Assembly: GCA_030429735.1 (NCBI GenBank)
Contig: JAUIET010000019.1
Span: 1 to 35,118 of the forward strand
Length of the DNA: 35,118 nucleotides
DNA from: Gammaproteobacteria bacterium
GTDB lineage: Bacteria; Pseudomonadota; Gammaproteobacteria; Pseudomonadales; JAUIET01
Direction: 5' to 3'
The notes under the pieces were generated by a model. The model was given only the letters and a program-made list of their open reading frames with translations, was not told the origin of the DNA and did no database searches. How positions within the stretch are numbered: the stretch's first letter is position 1; every line of letters starts with the position of its first letter. A program made the position numbers and the translations under genes. This document shows, piece by piece, positions 24,410 through 30,955 of this stretch.

Positions 24410-24844
24410 ATGCTTGATCTGGATTGGGGATTGGTTCAGGACCACTTATTGTTGTTGGGCATCGCATACACGCTGGCATTACCGATTGCGTGGGATCGCG
24501 AAGCAGGCGGTCGCAGTGCCGGCCTGAGAACGTTTCCGATTGTGGCCATCTCCTCATGTGGCTTCTCGCTCATTGGCGCTGATGCTCTTGCCGGTTCTCC
24601 TGAGTCTCTGTCGCGTGTTTTGCAAGGCATTCTCGCCGGCATTGGTTTCATAGGTGGGGGGTCGATACTGAAGAACAGTGATGGTGTGAGCGGTACGGCG
24701 ACAGCGGCAAGTATCTGGGCAGTAGGAGCAATTGGTATAGCGGTCGCTTGGCATCGTATCGAAATTGCTTTGTCGATCAGTTTGGTGACCTTCGTGACAT
24801 TGCGCGTCACCAACCAATTCAAGCCTGAGAAAAACGTAGAATAG
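24410..24844 (+). CDS. MgtC/SapB-family membrane protein
   Basis: The 144-aa product starts 2 nt after the sortase stop, a tight operon. It has four to five membrane helices and the family motifs W-D-R-E-A-G-G-R-S-A-G-L-R-T-F-P (about 28-43) and G-I-L-A-G-I-G-F-I-G-G-G-S-I-L-K (about 73-88), then T-A-A-S-I-W-A-V-G-A-I-G. It corresponds to the membrane domain alone; the C-terminal ACT-like domain of Salmonella MgtC is absent. Members of the family modulate ATP synthase or adapt cells to low magnesium, but function of this short form is unknown. Why it is coupled to a sortase is unclear. Confidence 0.9.
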   Translation: MLDLDWGLVQDHLLLLGIAYTLALPIAWDREAGGRSAGLRTFPIVAISSCGFSLIGADALAGSPESLSRVLQGILAGIGFIGGGSILKNSDGVSGTATAASIWAVGAIGIAVAWHRIEIALSISLVTFVTLRVTNQFKPEKNVE

Positions 24845-24868
24845 TCCGGCATTTCAGTTCAACTACTG

Positions 24869-25696
24869 CTAAGACACCTGAGTAGCGCGAGGAAACAAAT
24901 GCTCAGAGTTCAATTGAAATTCCTGCTGCTCGCCAAAATATATCAGATGTCGGATGCTTAGGTGGTTGGCAGTCACAGTGATAAGATTCACACTGTTTTT
25001 TTCGCGCTCCATGCCGCGCCCGCGTCGCGAGGTCGATGTGCCACACTGTACTACTGTTATTCCATGTTCGCGGTCTTTACCGGGGTAGGCGTCAAGCGAA
25101 TGGCCAATTGAGGCTCGGTGCAAATGCCCTGATAACACCAGGTCAACTCGGCAATCGGTCATATGGTCAAGAATTTGCCTGGCTCTTCTCATTGGCTTAG
25201 CAGAACCAAACACAGGTGCAGGCAGTAGGTTGTGATGCATCACAATAACCCGAAGGTCCGCCGGTTCGCAGTCCGCAAAAAAGGACTGATACCGGGCTCG
25301 TTGAACTGCACTAATATCGCCGTCGATGACTGCACGCCAGGGCGGTGCCGTTGAGTCAATACCAATTATACGAACACCGCCCGCAGAATAAGTGGCGTGA
25401 GCGCTCTGCCCGAAGTGCTGATTAAATAGAGCATAAGGTGTGCGCAGTCGCTCAAGCACGCGGAATAGGGGGATATCATGATTACCGGGCACTACATTTT
25501 TTGTGGCGGCAGGCAGCTGATCGATATAGCTTAGGGCGTCTGCAAATTCCGTATTTTTCGCACGTTGTGTCACGTCACCACTGACCGCCAGCACATCGAC
25601 TTGAAGTTTTTGTGCCAGTTTCTGTAATGCGTCGCCTACTTCTGGTACATAGTGCTTACCGAAGTGAAGATCCGAGATATGCAGTATTTTTGTCAA
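24869..25696 (-). CDS. Calcineurin-like metallophosphoesterase (CpdA-like)
   Basis: The 275-aa product has all five metallophosphoesterase motifs: D-L-H (about 9-11), G-D-V-T, G-N-H-D (about 72-75), H-H-N and G-H-L-H. Its start, K-I-L-H-I-S-D-L-H-F-G, is that of the class III cyclic-nucleotide phosphodiesterase group to which CpdA belongs. With two Crp/Fnr regulators in the window, cAMP as substrate is conceivable, but substrate cannot be read from sequence. The only initiator at the proper place is TTG 25696, without a clear Shine-Dalgarno. It follows the PRC-barrel gene by 70 nt and converges on mgtC. Confidence 0.85.
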   Translation of the reverse strand: MTKILHISDLHFGKHYVPEVGDALQKLAQKLQVDVLAVSGDVTQRAKNTEFADALSYIDQLPAATKNVVPGNHDIPLFRVLERLRTPYALFNQHFGQSAHATYSAGGVRIIGIDSTAPPWRAVIDGDISAVQRARYQSFFADCEPADLRVIVMHHNLLPAPVFGSAKPMRRARQILDHMTDCRVDLVLSGHLHRASIGHSLDAYPGKDREHGITVVQCGTSTSRRGRGMEREKNSVNLITVTANHLSIRHLIYFGEQQEFQLNSEHLFPRATQVS

Positions 25697-25766
25697 CTAG
25701 AATGTTACTTTCTTTTAGTGGAGTGACATTTTACTGAGTGCTGTTGACAGCGTAATATCAGCCATT

Positions 25767-26285
25767 TCAATTCAATACTGCAGGCGGAGTGATAAATTTA
25801 TCAGTGACCTGCGGTCGTAGATCTATGGTTTTCTGCTTACCATCTATTGCTAGTACATCCGATACAGGTACCGCGATAAAATCTGGATCGAGCCAGGACC
25901 CAATGTCTATCACTACGTTTGAAATTGTCCAATGGTCGTCGTCAAACAGAAATTCCTCCACGGGACCCAATGGCGCATCCCCAACCATCGCGGTATAGCC
26001 ATAAATCTCCTTACAGGACATGAGTTCAGTGTTCGTCATTGTAGGGCTTTTACCGAAAAACTGGTCTTTGCAGAGTGCGAGCGGAATCTTGCATGATTTC
26101 CTGTCCAGCGGCAGGCATCGTTCGGTGTCCACCATACGTGATAGCCGCCGGGCGTGACCCGATCTCACCTCTAAGAAATGTGCATGCCAGCTTGCATCAT
26201 CGAACAGTAGGTCTGCGCATCCGCCTAGTAGTCCGTCACGCGCATTGACGCCGAACTGTTGTATAAATCTAGTGCTAACCAACAT
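25767..26285 (-). CDS. PRC-barrel domain protein (two PRC barrels)
   Basis: The start is ATG 26285 with GGAGG 6-7 nt upstream; the longer frame to 26351 overlaps the promoter. The 172-aa product carries two PRC-barrel-like units: F-G-V-N-A-R-D-G-L-L-G-G-C-A-D-L-L-F-D-D (about 11-30) and Y-G-Y-T-A-M-V-G-D-A-P-L-G-P-V-E-E-F-L-F-D-D (about 97-118) followed by D-P-D-F-I-A-V-P-V-S-D-V. PRC barrels occur in photosynthetic reaction centre subunit H, RimM and many free-standing proteins of unknown role. It lies between a sigma54-type promoter and the metallophosphoesterase gene. Confidence 0.82.
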   Translation of the reverse strand: MLVSTRFIQQFGVNARDGLLGGCADLLFDDASWHAHFLEVRSGHARRLSRMVDTERCLPLDRKSCKIPLALCKDQFFGKSPTMTNTELMSCKEIYGYTAMVGDAPLGPVEEFLFDDDHWTISNVVIDIGSWLDPDFIAVPVSDVLAIDGKQKTIDLRPQVTDKFITPPAVLN

Positions 26286-26324
26286 AAGAAACCTCCATTT
26301 TCGTATTCGCTCCGCCAATTCCAA

Positions 26325-26340
26325 TGCATGCAGGGTGCCA
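26325..26340 (-). promoter_or_regulatory. Sigma54-type promoter for the PRC-barrel gene
   Basis: The reverse strand reads TGGCACCCTGCATGCA: perfect -24 element, one mismatch in the -12. Start of transcription near 26314 leaves a 29-nt leader. Confidence 0.65.
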
Positions 26341-26354
26341 TTTTTTTGCACCCT
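26332..26354. repeat. Inverted repeat overlapping the -24 element
   Basis: AGGGTGC and GCACCCT form a 7-bp dyad around nine bases (CA followed by seven T). It covers the -24 element of the PRC-barrel promoter and could be an operator, or the terminator of the 73-aa gene upstream of it. Confidence 0.4.
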
Positions 26355-26399
26355 TTGCGCCTATGTGCAATATTTACGTCTTGCAGCGAGTGCTACTTG

Positions 26400-26621
26400 C
26401 TATGGAAGGGGGACGCGATTGTGGGCTTCGCCTCTTGCAGAGGGCTCTGTTGATTGAGTCACCACAGCAAGCCATTTTGTGTGTGCCCGGTATTTACGTT
26501 TAGCGCGCTCTGATTCGCCATTCTGGCGTCTGAACATTCGGATATCCGCATCAATTCGTTTGATATTCTTTCGCTTCTTAGCGGGTTTTACCAAGGCCAC
26601 TGACCCAGTTGACATATACAT
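26400..26621 (-). CDS. Small basic hypothetical protein (73 aa)
   Basis: ATG 26621 has GGAG 9 nt upstream; an ATG two codons further in is too far from it. The product is highly basic: K-P-A-K-K-R-K-N-I-K-R-I-D near the N-terminus and R-A-K-R-K-Y-R-A-H in the middle, with no membrane helix or cysteine. I recognise no family; a nucleic-acid or phosphate-binding role is a guess. A fair sigma54-type promoter lies 38-53 nt upstream, which supports it being real. The longer frame starting at 26705 overlaps that promoter and is rejected. Confidence 0.5.
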   Translation of the reverse strand: MYMSTGSVALVKPAKKRKNIKRIDADIRMFRRQNGESERAKRKYRAHTKWLAVVTQSTEPSARGEAHNRVPLP

Positions 26622-26658
26622 AGTGCTAATCTCCAGTAGTTGCAATACAGCAGGGTGC

Positions 26659-26674
26659 CGCAATATGTATGCCG
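26659..26674 (-). promoter_or_regulatory. Sigma54-type promoter for the 73-aa gene
   Basis: The reverse strand reads CGGCATACATATTGCG; GGCA and TTGC are intact with correct spacing. Leader about 27 nt. It is arranged back to back with the promoter at 26938. Confidence 0.5.
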
Positions 26675-26797
26675 TCCAGAAATTTCCTTTCAGGCTATCG
26701 AGCACTTATCGAATCTTTCTTCCCGGAGGGTGCGGTGCAATCGGCCTAGCTCTTGCCGCAGGTTTAAACGTGCAATAGCTATACCGAGTAATGCTGT

Positions 26798-26810
26798 TGT
26801 AACAACTACA
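26798..26810. promoter_or_regulatory. Putative enhancer-binding site 4
   Basis: TGTAACAACTACA, matching the sites at 1436, 5423 and 23429. It lies about 127 bp upstream of the rightward promoter (26938) and 123 bp upstream of the leftward one (26674), nearly midway. It overlaps the small palindrome GTTGTAACAAC (26796-26806). Confidence 0.5.
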
Positions 26811-26893
26811 TTTTCCTTGCAATCGTTTCAAATAAAATAAAACAGATGTCAAAGCGCTGATCGAAACTGTGAACTGCTGCGCATCAGCGAAGG

Positions 26894-26925
26894 CATGATC
26901 GGTCAATTTGGTGCTCTCGATCATG
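26894..26925. promoter_or_regulatory. Spaced inverted repeat upstream of sigma54-type promoter
   Basis: CATGATCG and CGATCATG are perfect 8-bp arms with a 16-bp spacer, ending 12 bp before the -24 element at 26938. It could bind a second regulator, for instance one of the Crp/Fnr proteins or an integration factor; no consensus is recognised. Confidence 0.4.
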
Positions 26926-26937
26926 GTCCAAATTCCG

Positions 26938-26953
26938 TGGCATGACTGTTGCA
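26938..26953 (+). promoter_or_regulatory. Sigma54-type promoter for the hemerythrin-like gene
   Basis: TGGCATGACTGTTGCA: only one base (T for C) departs from the consensus core. Transcription would start near 26964 and leave a 24-nt leader containing the AAGAGGAA Shine-Dalgarno. Confidence 0.72.
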
Positions 26954-26987
26954 GGGTATATCTTGTGTTTAGCAAAGAGGAATTAGA

Positions 26988-27863
26988 ATGTCATCATCAA
27001 CAGCGATCGAGACTAAGGTGCATCGGCAGGCGAATGCAACAACAACCCGGAAAGAACGGGTGATGAGCGCAATTCTAAAGGACAATCGGTCTTTGCATCA
27101 TATGCTCGACGCTCTCGACGGGTGCGCCGAACGAATTGAGTATGAATGTTCGGTCAGCGAAAACTTGGCGACCATCGAATTTGTGGCGAATACAATTTCA
27201 GAATATCAGGCCGAGTTTCATTTGCCACGAGAAGCAAAAGTCCTCAATGTGATCGAGGCGCGAGTTGATGATCCGCAGTTACTTTCCACCGTCCACGAAT
27301 TAAGGGCAGAGCAACTGGACCTACGCAGAGAAATTGATTGGGTGAGACGTGCGGCCAATCAAGCTTTAGACAGCGAAACTGAACCCGCAGATGTGAAAGC
27401 GGTGAAAAGTGTAACCAGCGCATTTGTAGATTTGGCCACAGATCATATAGAAATTCAGCAAGAAGCAATCATTCCGGCCGCGGAAGCCGTTCTTGTTCCA
27501 GCGGACTGGAAGTCGCTAAACGAAGAGTTCGTTGAGCTGAGCGCTGACGGAGTTGGAACCGGAGCATTCATACCACGCGAACTCGCAGAAGGCGTTTCGC
27601 AAGCAGCGGATGAAGTGACGGCGAAATTACTGCTCGCCAATTTTCTCGCTGCGCATGCCGTAGCGCAGAGTACAGGTGCGGCTCTGCAACACGCAGGTAT
27701 CGTCAGCGACCTCACAGTGCGCACACTGCGAGGCGAAGCCGAAGTCGTAGGACAGTTCACCCCAGCCATTATTGAGGCAATAAGGGCGACGTTTGACCCT
27801 ATCTTGCATCACGTTCAACTGTATAGGGAGCTGATGACGGGTGTTGACCGACCGATCAAGTGA
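26988..27863 (+). CDS. Hemerythrin-like helical protein with altered ligands
   Basis: The 291-aa product is predicted all-helical. Its first 180 residues follow the hemerythrin HHE order: H37/H38 in L-H-H-M-L-D-A-L, H78-x3-E82 in F-H-L-P-R-E, a third helix where the usual E-H-x-x-x-R reads E-Q-L-D-L-R (Gln109), and D-H-I-E-I-Q-Q-E (His153, Gln at the usual Glu place). So the fold fits but at least two metal ligands are replaced. The C-terminal 110 residues are an Ala-rich helical region of no recognised family. It has one of the best sigma54-type promoters here. The hemerythrin call is a pattern-level inference; a non-metal four-helix bundle is possible. Confidence 0.5.
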   Translation: MSSSTAIETKVHRQANATTTRKERVMSAILKDNRSLHHMLDALDGCAERIEYECSVSENLATIEFVANTISEYQAEFHLPREAKVLNVIEARVDDPQLLSTVHELRAEQLDLRREIDWVRRAANQALDSETEPADVKAVKSVTSAFVDLATDHIEIQQEAIIPAAEAVLVPADWKSLNEEFVELSADGVGTGAFIPRELAEGVSQAADEVTAKLLLANFLAAHAVAQSTGAALQHAGIVSDLTVRTLRGEAEVVGQFTPAIIEAIRATFDPILHHVQLYRELMTGVDRPIK

Positions 27864-27930
27864 TCAGACGTTCTCGTACTGGCTGGAGGATATAAGTACT
27901 TCGGCTTAGTGACGGAAAGCGTCTGGATCA
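27861..27930. terminator. Long-range inverted repeat between convergent genes
   Basis: TGATCAGACG (27861-27870) pairs with CGTCTGGATCA (27920-27930) with a one-base bulge; the loop holds a second short repeat GTACT/AGTAC. It spans exactly the gap between the hemerythrin-like gene and the exonuclease gene, overlapping both stops. A bidirectional terminator is the likeliest role. Confidence 0.4.
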
Positions 27931-28605
27931 GTGGGTAACAAGCTCCTTCACTTTAACTTTGCCGGCGCCCCCTTTATACGCAAGCATCGCCAAAAGTAAT
28001 TCCGCCGTTGCCAATGCGTCAATGGCGGCATTATGTGCCTTGTAACTTGGCAGGCCATATCTGTGACGGCATTCGTGTAAGCGTAAGCTGCCGTGCTTTA
28101 CATACCCTTTCTGCCAAGTGGTGCTGCGCCTCTCAAGTTCCAGAGTGTCAATAACGGGTTGCATCAGCGGGATAGAGAAGTGTGCCTGCAGGGCATTGCT
28201 GAGCATCGTATTATCTAGCTGCGCGCCGTGAAAAACGAACGGATAGTCCGCACAATCATTCATTAAGTTACGCAGTGCCTGCTGGCACGGAATGCCCTGC
28301 TCAAGCTCTGAGTCAAACAGTTCGTGGATCGTAGCGCTTTGTTGCACGCCATGCTGCACGCGTACCAGCTCGTGCCTGAGAGTATTCACTCTGATTACGC
28401 CCCGTTCCACCAGCACCCAGCCAATGCTCGCTATCTCTGCAACTGACGGTTCAAGCCCTGTGGTTTCAAGATCAATCACCGCCACTGTCGCGTCGGCAAA
28501 GGTTTGTTGCAACGTGGGGTATTTCCTGGACAAAAGACTGCGGGCAAATGGATCTTTGGCAGTCCGGCCATGCCAGTAGCGGCGAAGTCGTTTACCGAGC
28601 GACAT
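27928..28605 (-). CDS. DnaQ-like 3'-5' exonuclease (DEDDh)
   Basis: The 225-aa product has the DEDDh motifs: D45-L-E47-T-T-G-L, Asp131 in H-G-A-Q-L-D-N-T, and His191/Asp196 in K-A-H-N-A-A-I-D-A-L-A-T-A. This is the fold of the DNA polymerase III epsilon subunit proofreading domain, but the protein is free-standing and lacks the polymerase-binding tail. It begins 9 nt after the DUF294 gene without a strong Shine-Dalgarno, as last gene of the symporter operon. Exonuclease genes of this type are a habitual companion of DUF294/CBS genes next to acetate-type symporters; the reason is unknown. Confidence 0.9.
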   Translation of the reverse strand: MSLGKRLRRYWHGRTAKDPFARSLLSRKYPTLQQTFADATVAVIDLETTGLEPSVAEIASIGWVLVERGVIRVNTLRHELVRVQHGVQQSATIHELFDSELEQGIPCQQALRNLMNDCADYPFVFHGAQLDNTMLSNALQAHFSIPLMQPVIDTLELERRSTTWQKGYVKHGSLRLHECRHRYGLPSYKAHNAAIDALATAELLLAMLAYKGGAGKVKVKELVTH

Positions 28606-28614
28606 ACGGCAAGC

Positions 28615-30465
28615 TTACACAACGCCCTGGGTGTAGCGGTTGGCAATCGCATGCTGTGCGTCTGAAATGACTGAGAATGCGTCTTTGAGGTGTTTGCACT
28701 CAATATCGGAAAGCGAATCAGGCGCCACAAAATTATCTGTTTGTTCGCCATCACGAAGCTGTTGATATTGGTTTTTGATACGTATCTGAAGCAACAGGTC
28801 GATCGCATCGATCAGGTTGCGTGCGTCCTTTAATGCAATGCGCCCCATTTTCGATAAGCATTCTATTCGCGCGTGAGTGTTCACATCCCGCATGTTGTAG
28901 CGCAGCGATTCGACTCGAGCGAAATCCACGATCGGTATAATGCCCCGATGTTTCAGGTCCAGTGTGTTTTTATGATCTCCGTTTTTTTCCAGAACAAATC
29001 GCCTAAAGAAACCCAGCGGCGGCGTGTTGGATACAGCATTGCGCGCTAACATGGCAAGAAATATGCTATTTGTACTGGCACTTTTCAACATATGGGACTG
29101 CAATTCATGGGCAAGCGTTTGGGTGCCGTGCAGCGCGCGAAGATCGAAAAAAATGCTCACGCGCATCACCGCGTCTTCGGTGGGTGAGCGCACCCATTGG
29201 CTAACGGTTTTACACCAATCGCCAAGACGCAGTCGCCATTCAGTATTACTGGCCATAATATTGCCACGGCAGTAATCGAATCCACAATCATTCAGACCGT
29301 CACAGACGAAAGCTGCCAGCGATGCAAAATAATCCATATCCTGCTCAGTCGCAGAATCTTCAATCACGAGAGCATTGTCCTGGTCGCCGCCCAGCACCAT
29401 TTCCTGGCGGGCCTGCGACCCAAATAATAACCAGCAGTAGGGCGCTGGCGCATTGCCGAGCTGCTGCTCTGCCAGCTGCAACAAGCGGACACCAATATGG
29501 TCGGCCACGGTTGATACAATCTGTGCGATCTGTGCTGCAATAGCCCCTTGCGGAACCAGTGCCTTTAATAATTCAGGTATCTCTTTGGCAACGCTTGCCA
29601 GCCCTTCAACCGTTGTCTGTTGAGAAATGCGTTGGATCAGATAAACAGGGTCATTCTCACGGTTTTTCACCACATCGCTGGCGCTGACAATACCAACCGG
29701 TTTGCCTTGCTCAACGATTGGCAAGTGATGAATATTGCGCTCACTCATCAACAGCATTGCGTCAAACAAGGTGGCGTTTTGCGTAATATCCTCTGGATTG
29801 TCGGTCATCAGCGCTGACACCGGTGTGTCATAAGGCAGTTGTTTGGCAACAAGCCGGCGTCTCAGATCCCGGTCAGTGAGTATGCCAATTAATACAGAGT
29901 CTTCGATAACCAAAATGGACGACACATTGTGTTCGGTCATCAAAACGGCCGCTTCTGCACTGCTCGTTAACGCCTCACAGCTCACGACTGAATGACTGGC
30001 AAAGTCCATAATAGGTCGCATCAGTTTGGGGGTATTTGGCGTGAACCTGGCGGCACGCCGCAGTCGTCTGGCGCGTTGTCGATGAAAAAAACGGTCGAAG
30101 TCTCTGTTCTTGTCGCGAAGTTTCTGAATAAGGGAGTTGTCAATTTGGTACAGTAAGGAGTCTTCGTTGGCTTCAATGTAAATCTGCCTGTTCTCTTTTA
30201 GAAGATTTGGCAAATTGACGCTTTCACGCTCGCCTAATCTGTCCAGTAAGGTGTCGCCACTCAAAAGGTCGAGGGCGCCGGCTTTGACGATGCGGATCAC
30301 TGAATTGGCGCTTGAGCTATCGATGCGTTCTCCGCGACGATGGTAGCTGATACTAATCCTGCTTGCGCAGCAAATGAGTTGCCGCCTATCCAGCAAATCA
30401 AAGGGCGGGCAGATTGCAAGAAAATCGCTTATTGCTCGGATTTCTGGGGCGATATTCGCGGTCAT
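28615..30465 (-). CDS. cNMP-CBS-DUF294 nucleotidyltransferase-like protein
   Basis: The 616-aa product contains a cyclic-nucleotide-binding-like domain (about 15-125), two CBS domains (about 150-270), the DUF294 nucleotidyltransferase domain with L-F-G-S-Q-A-R (about 347-353) and G-D-Q-D-N-A-L (360-366), and the DUF294 C-terminal helical domain (about 450-600). It resembles GlnD-type uridylyltransferases in the catalytic motif. CBS domains sense adenylates, so it may modify the neighbouring symporter or synthetase in response to energy state; that is inference. ATG 30465 lies 3 nt after the stop of the preceding gene. Confidence 0.92.
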   Translation of the reverse strand: MTANIAPEIRAISDFLAICPPFDLLDRRQLICCASRISISYHRRGERIDSSSANSVIRIVKAGALDLLSGDTLLDRLGERESVNLPNLLKENRQIYIEANEDSLLYQIDNSLIQKLRDKNRDFDRFFHRQRARRLRRAARFTPNTPKLMRPIMDFASHSVVSCEALTSSAEAAVLMTEHNVSSILVIEDSVLIGILTDRDLRRRLVAKQLPYDTPVSALMTDNPEDITQNATLFDAMLLMSERNIHHLPIVEQGKPVGIVSASDVVKNRENDPVYLIQRISQQTTVEGLASVAKEIPELLKALVPQGAIAAQIAQIVSTVADHIGVRLLQLAEQQLGNAPAPYCWLLFGSQARQEMVLGGDQDNALVIEDSATEQDMDYFASLAAFVCDGLNDCGFDYCRGNIMASNTEWRLRLGDWCKTVSQWVRSPTEDAVMRVSIFFDLRALHGTQTLAHELQSHMLKSASTNSIFLAMLARNAVSNTPPLGFFRRFVLEKNGDHKNTLDLKHRGIIPIVDFARVESLRYNMRDVNTHARIECLSKMGRIALKDARNLIDAIDLLLQIRIKNQYQQLRDGEQTDNFVAPDSLSDIECKHLKDAFSVISDAQHAIANRYTQGVV

Positions 30466-30468
30466 TGC

Positions 30469-30948
30469 TCAGCGACTTAAGCCGGTGAGGCCCGGTTTAG
30501 AGCCAGCTTCTGTTGCTAAAAATGCCAGGCTAGTTTCCTTGAAGTAAATACTGCCGGCAATGCTCGCGGCGATCCGCAGTGTACTCTTATCTGAAATTGT
30601 CACGGGTAGTTCAGCGGACCAGCGGCGTGCGCGATCTTTACTTGCACTCAACGGTCGTTCATTCTGCGCGCTATCAGCAACAGCAAGTTGCAAACCTTCC
30701 AGCGCGTGACTGCTGGAAACTATCAGTTGAGCGAGGCTGGTACTCAGCTCAATACGAATGTCGCCGTTCACCAAACTACATTGTCCACTGCTGTAGCGAC
30801 AGTTTGATTTTGCTGCTAACGGGTAGCTGTTGTTTGGCTTCGCTCTCTTGGGCTTTTCTGACAACGCCAGGTCGACTGCAAAATAGGCTATTAATGCCAG
30901 AATAGGAGTTACGATCAACGCAGTGATTATGTGCTTGTTGGTCAGCAT
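30469..30948 (-). CDS. Small membrane-anchored protein of the symporter operon
   Basis: ATG 30948 is preferred (7 nt after the symporter stop); a GTG at 30981 that overlaps the symporter is possible. The 159-aa product has one N-terminal membrane helix (I-I-T-A-L-I-V-T-P-I-L-A-L-I-A-Y-F-A-V-D-L-A, about 7-28) and a periplasmic domain with two cysteines (N-C-R-Y-S-S-G-Q-C, about 50-58) that may form a disulfide. Conserved in such operons of gammaproteobacteria, to my recollection, but without assigned function. Confidence 0.78.
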   Translation of the reverse strand: MLTNKHIITALIVTPILALIAYFAVDLALSEKPKRAKPNNSYPLAAKSNCRYSSGQCSLVNGDIRIELSTSLAQLIVSSSHALEGLQLAVADSAQNERPLSASKDRARRWSAELPVTISDKSTLRIAASIAGSIYFKETSLAFLATEAGSKPGLTGLSR

Positions 30949-30955
30949 TACACGA

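Noticed and set aside
26366-26380. TGTGCAATATTTACG as a fifth enhancer site
   Set aside because: Only about 10 of 13 matches and less than 30 bp from the PRC-barrel promoter.
26706-26975. 89-aa reverse frame
   Set aside because: It spans the promoter and enhancer sites of two genes, has no Shine-Dalgarno and no recognisable pattern.
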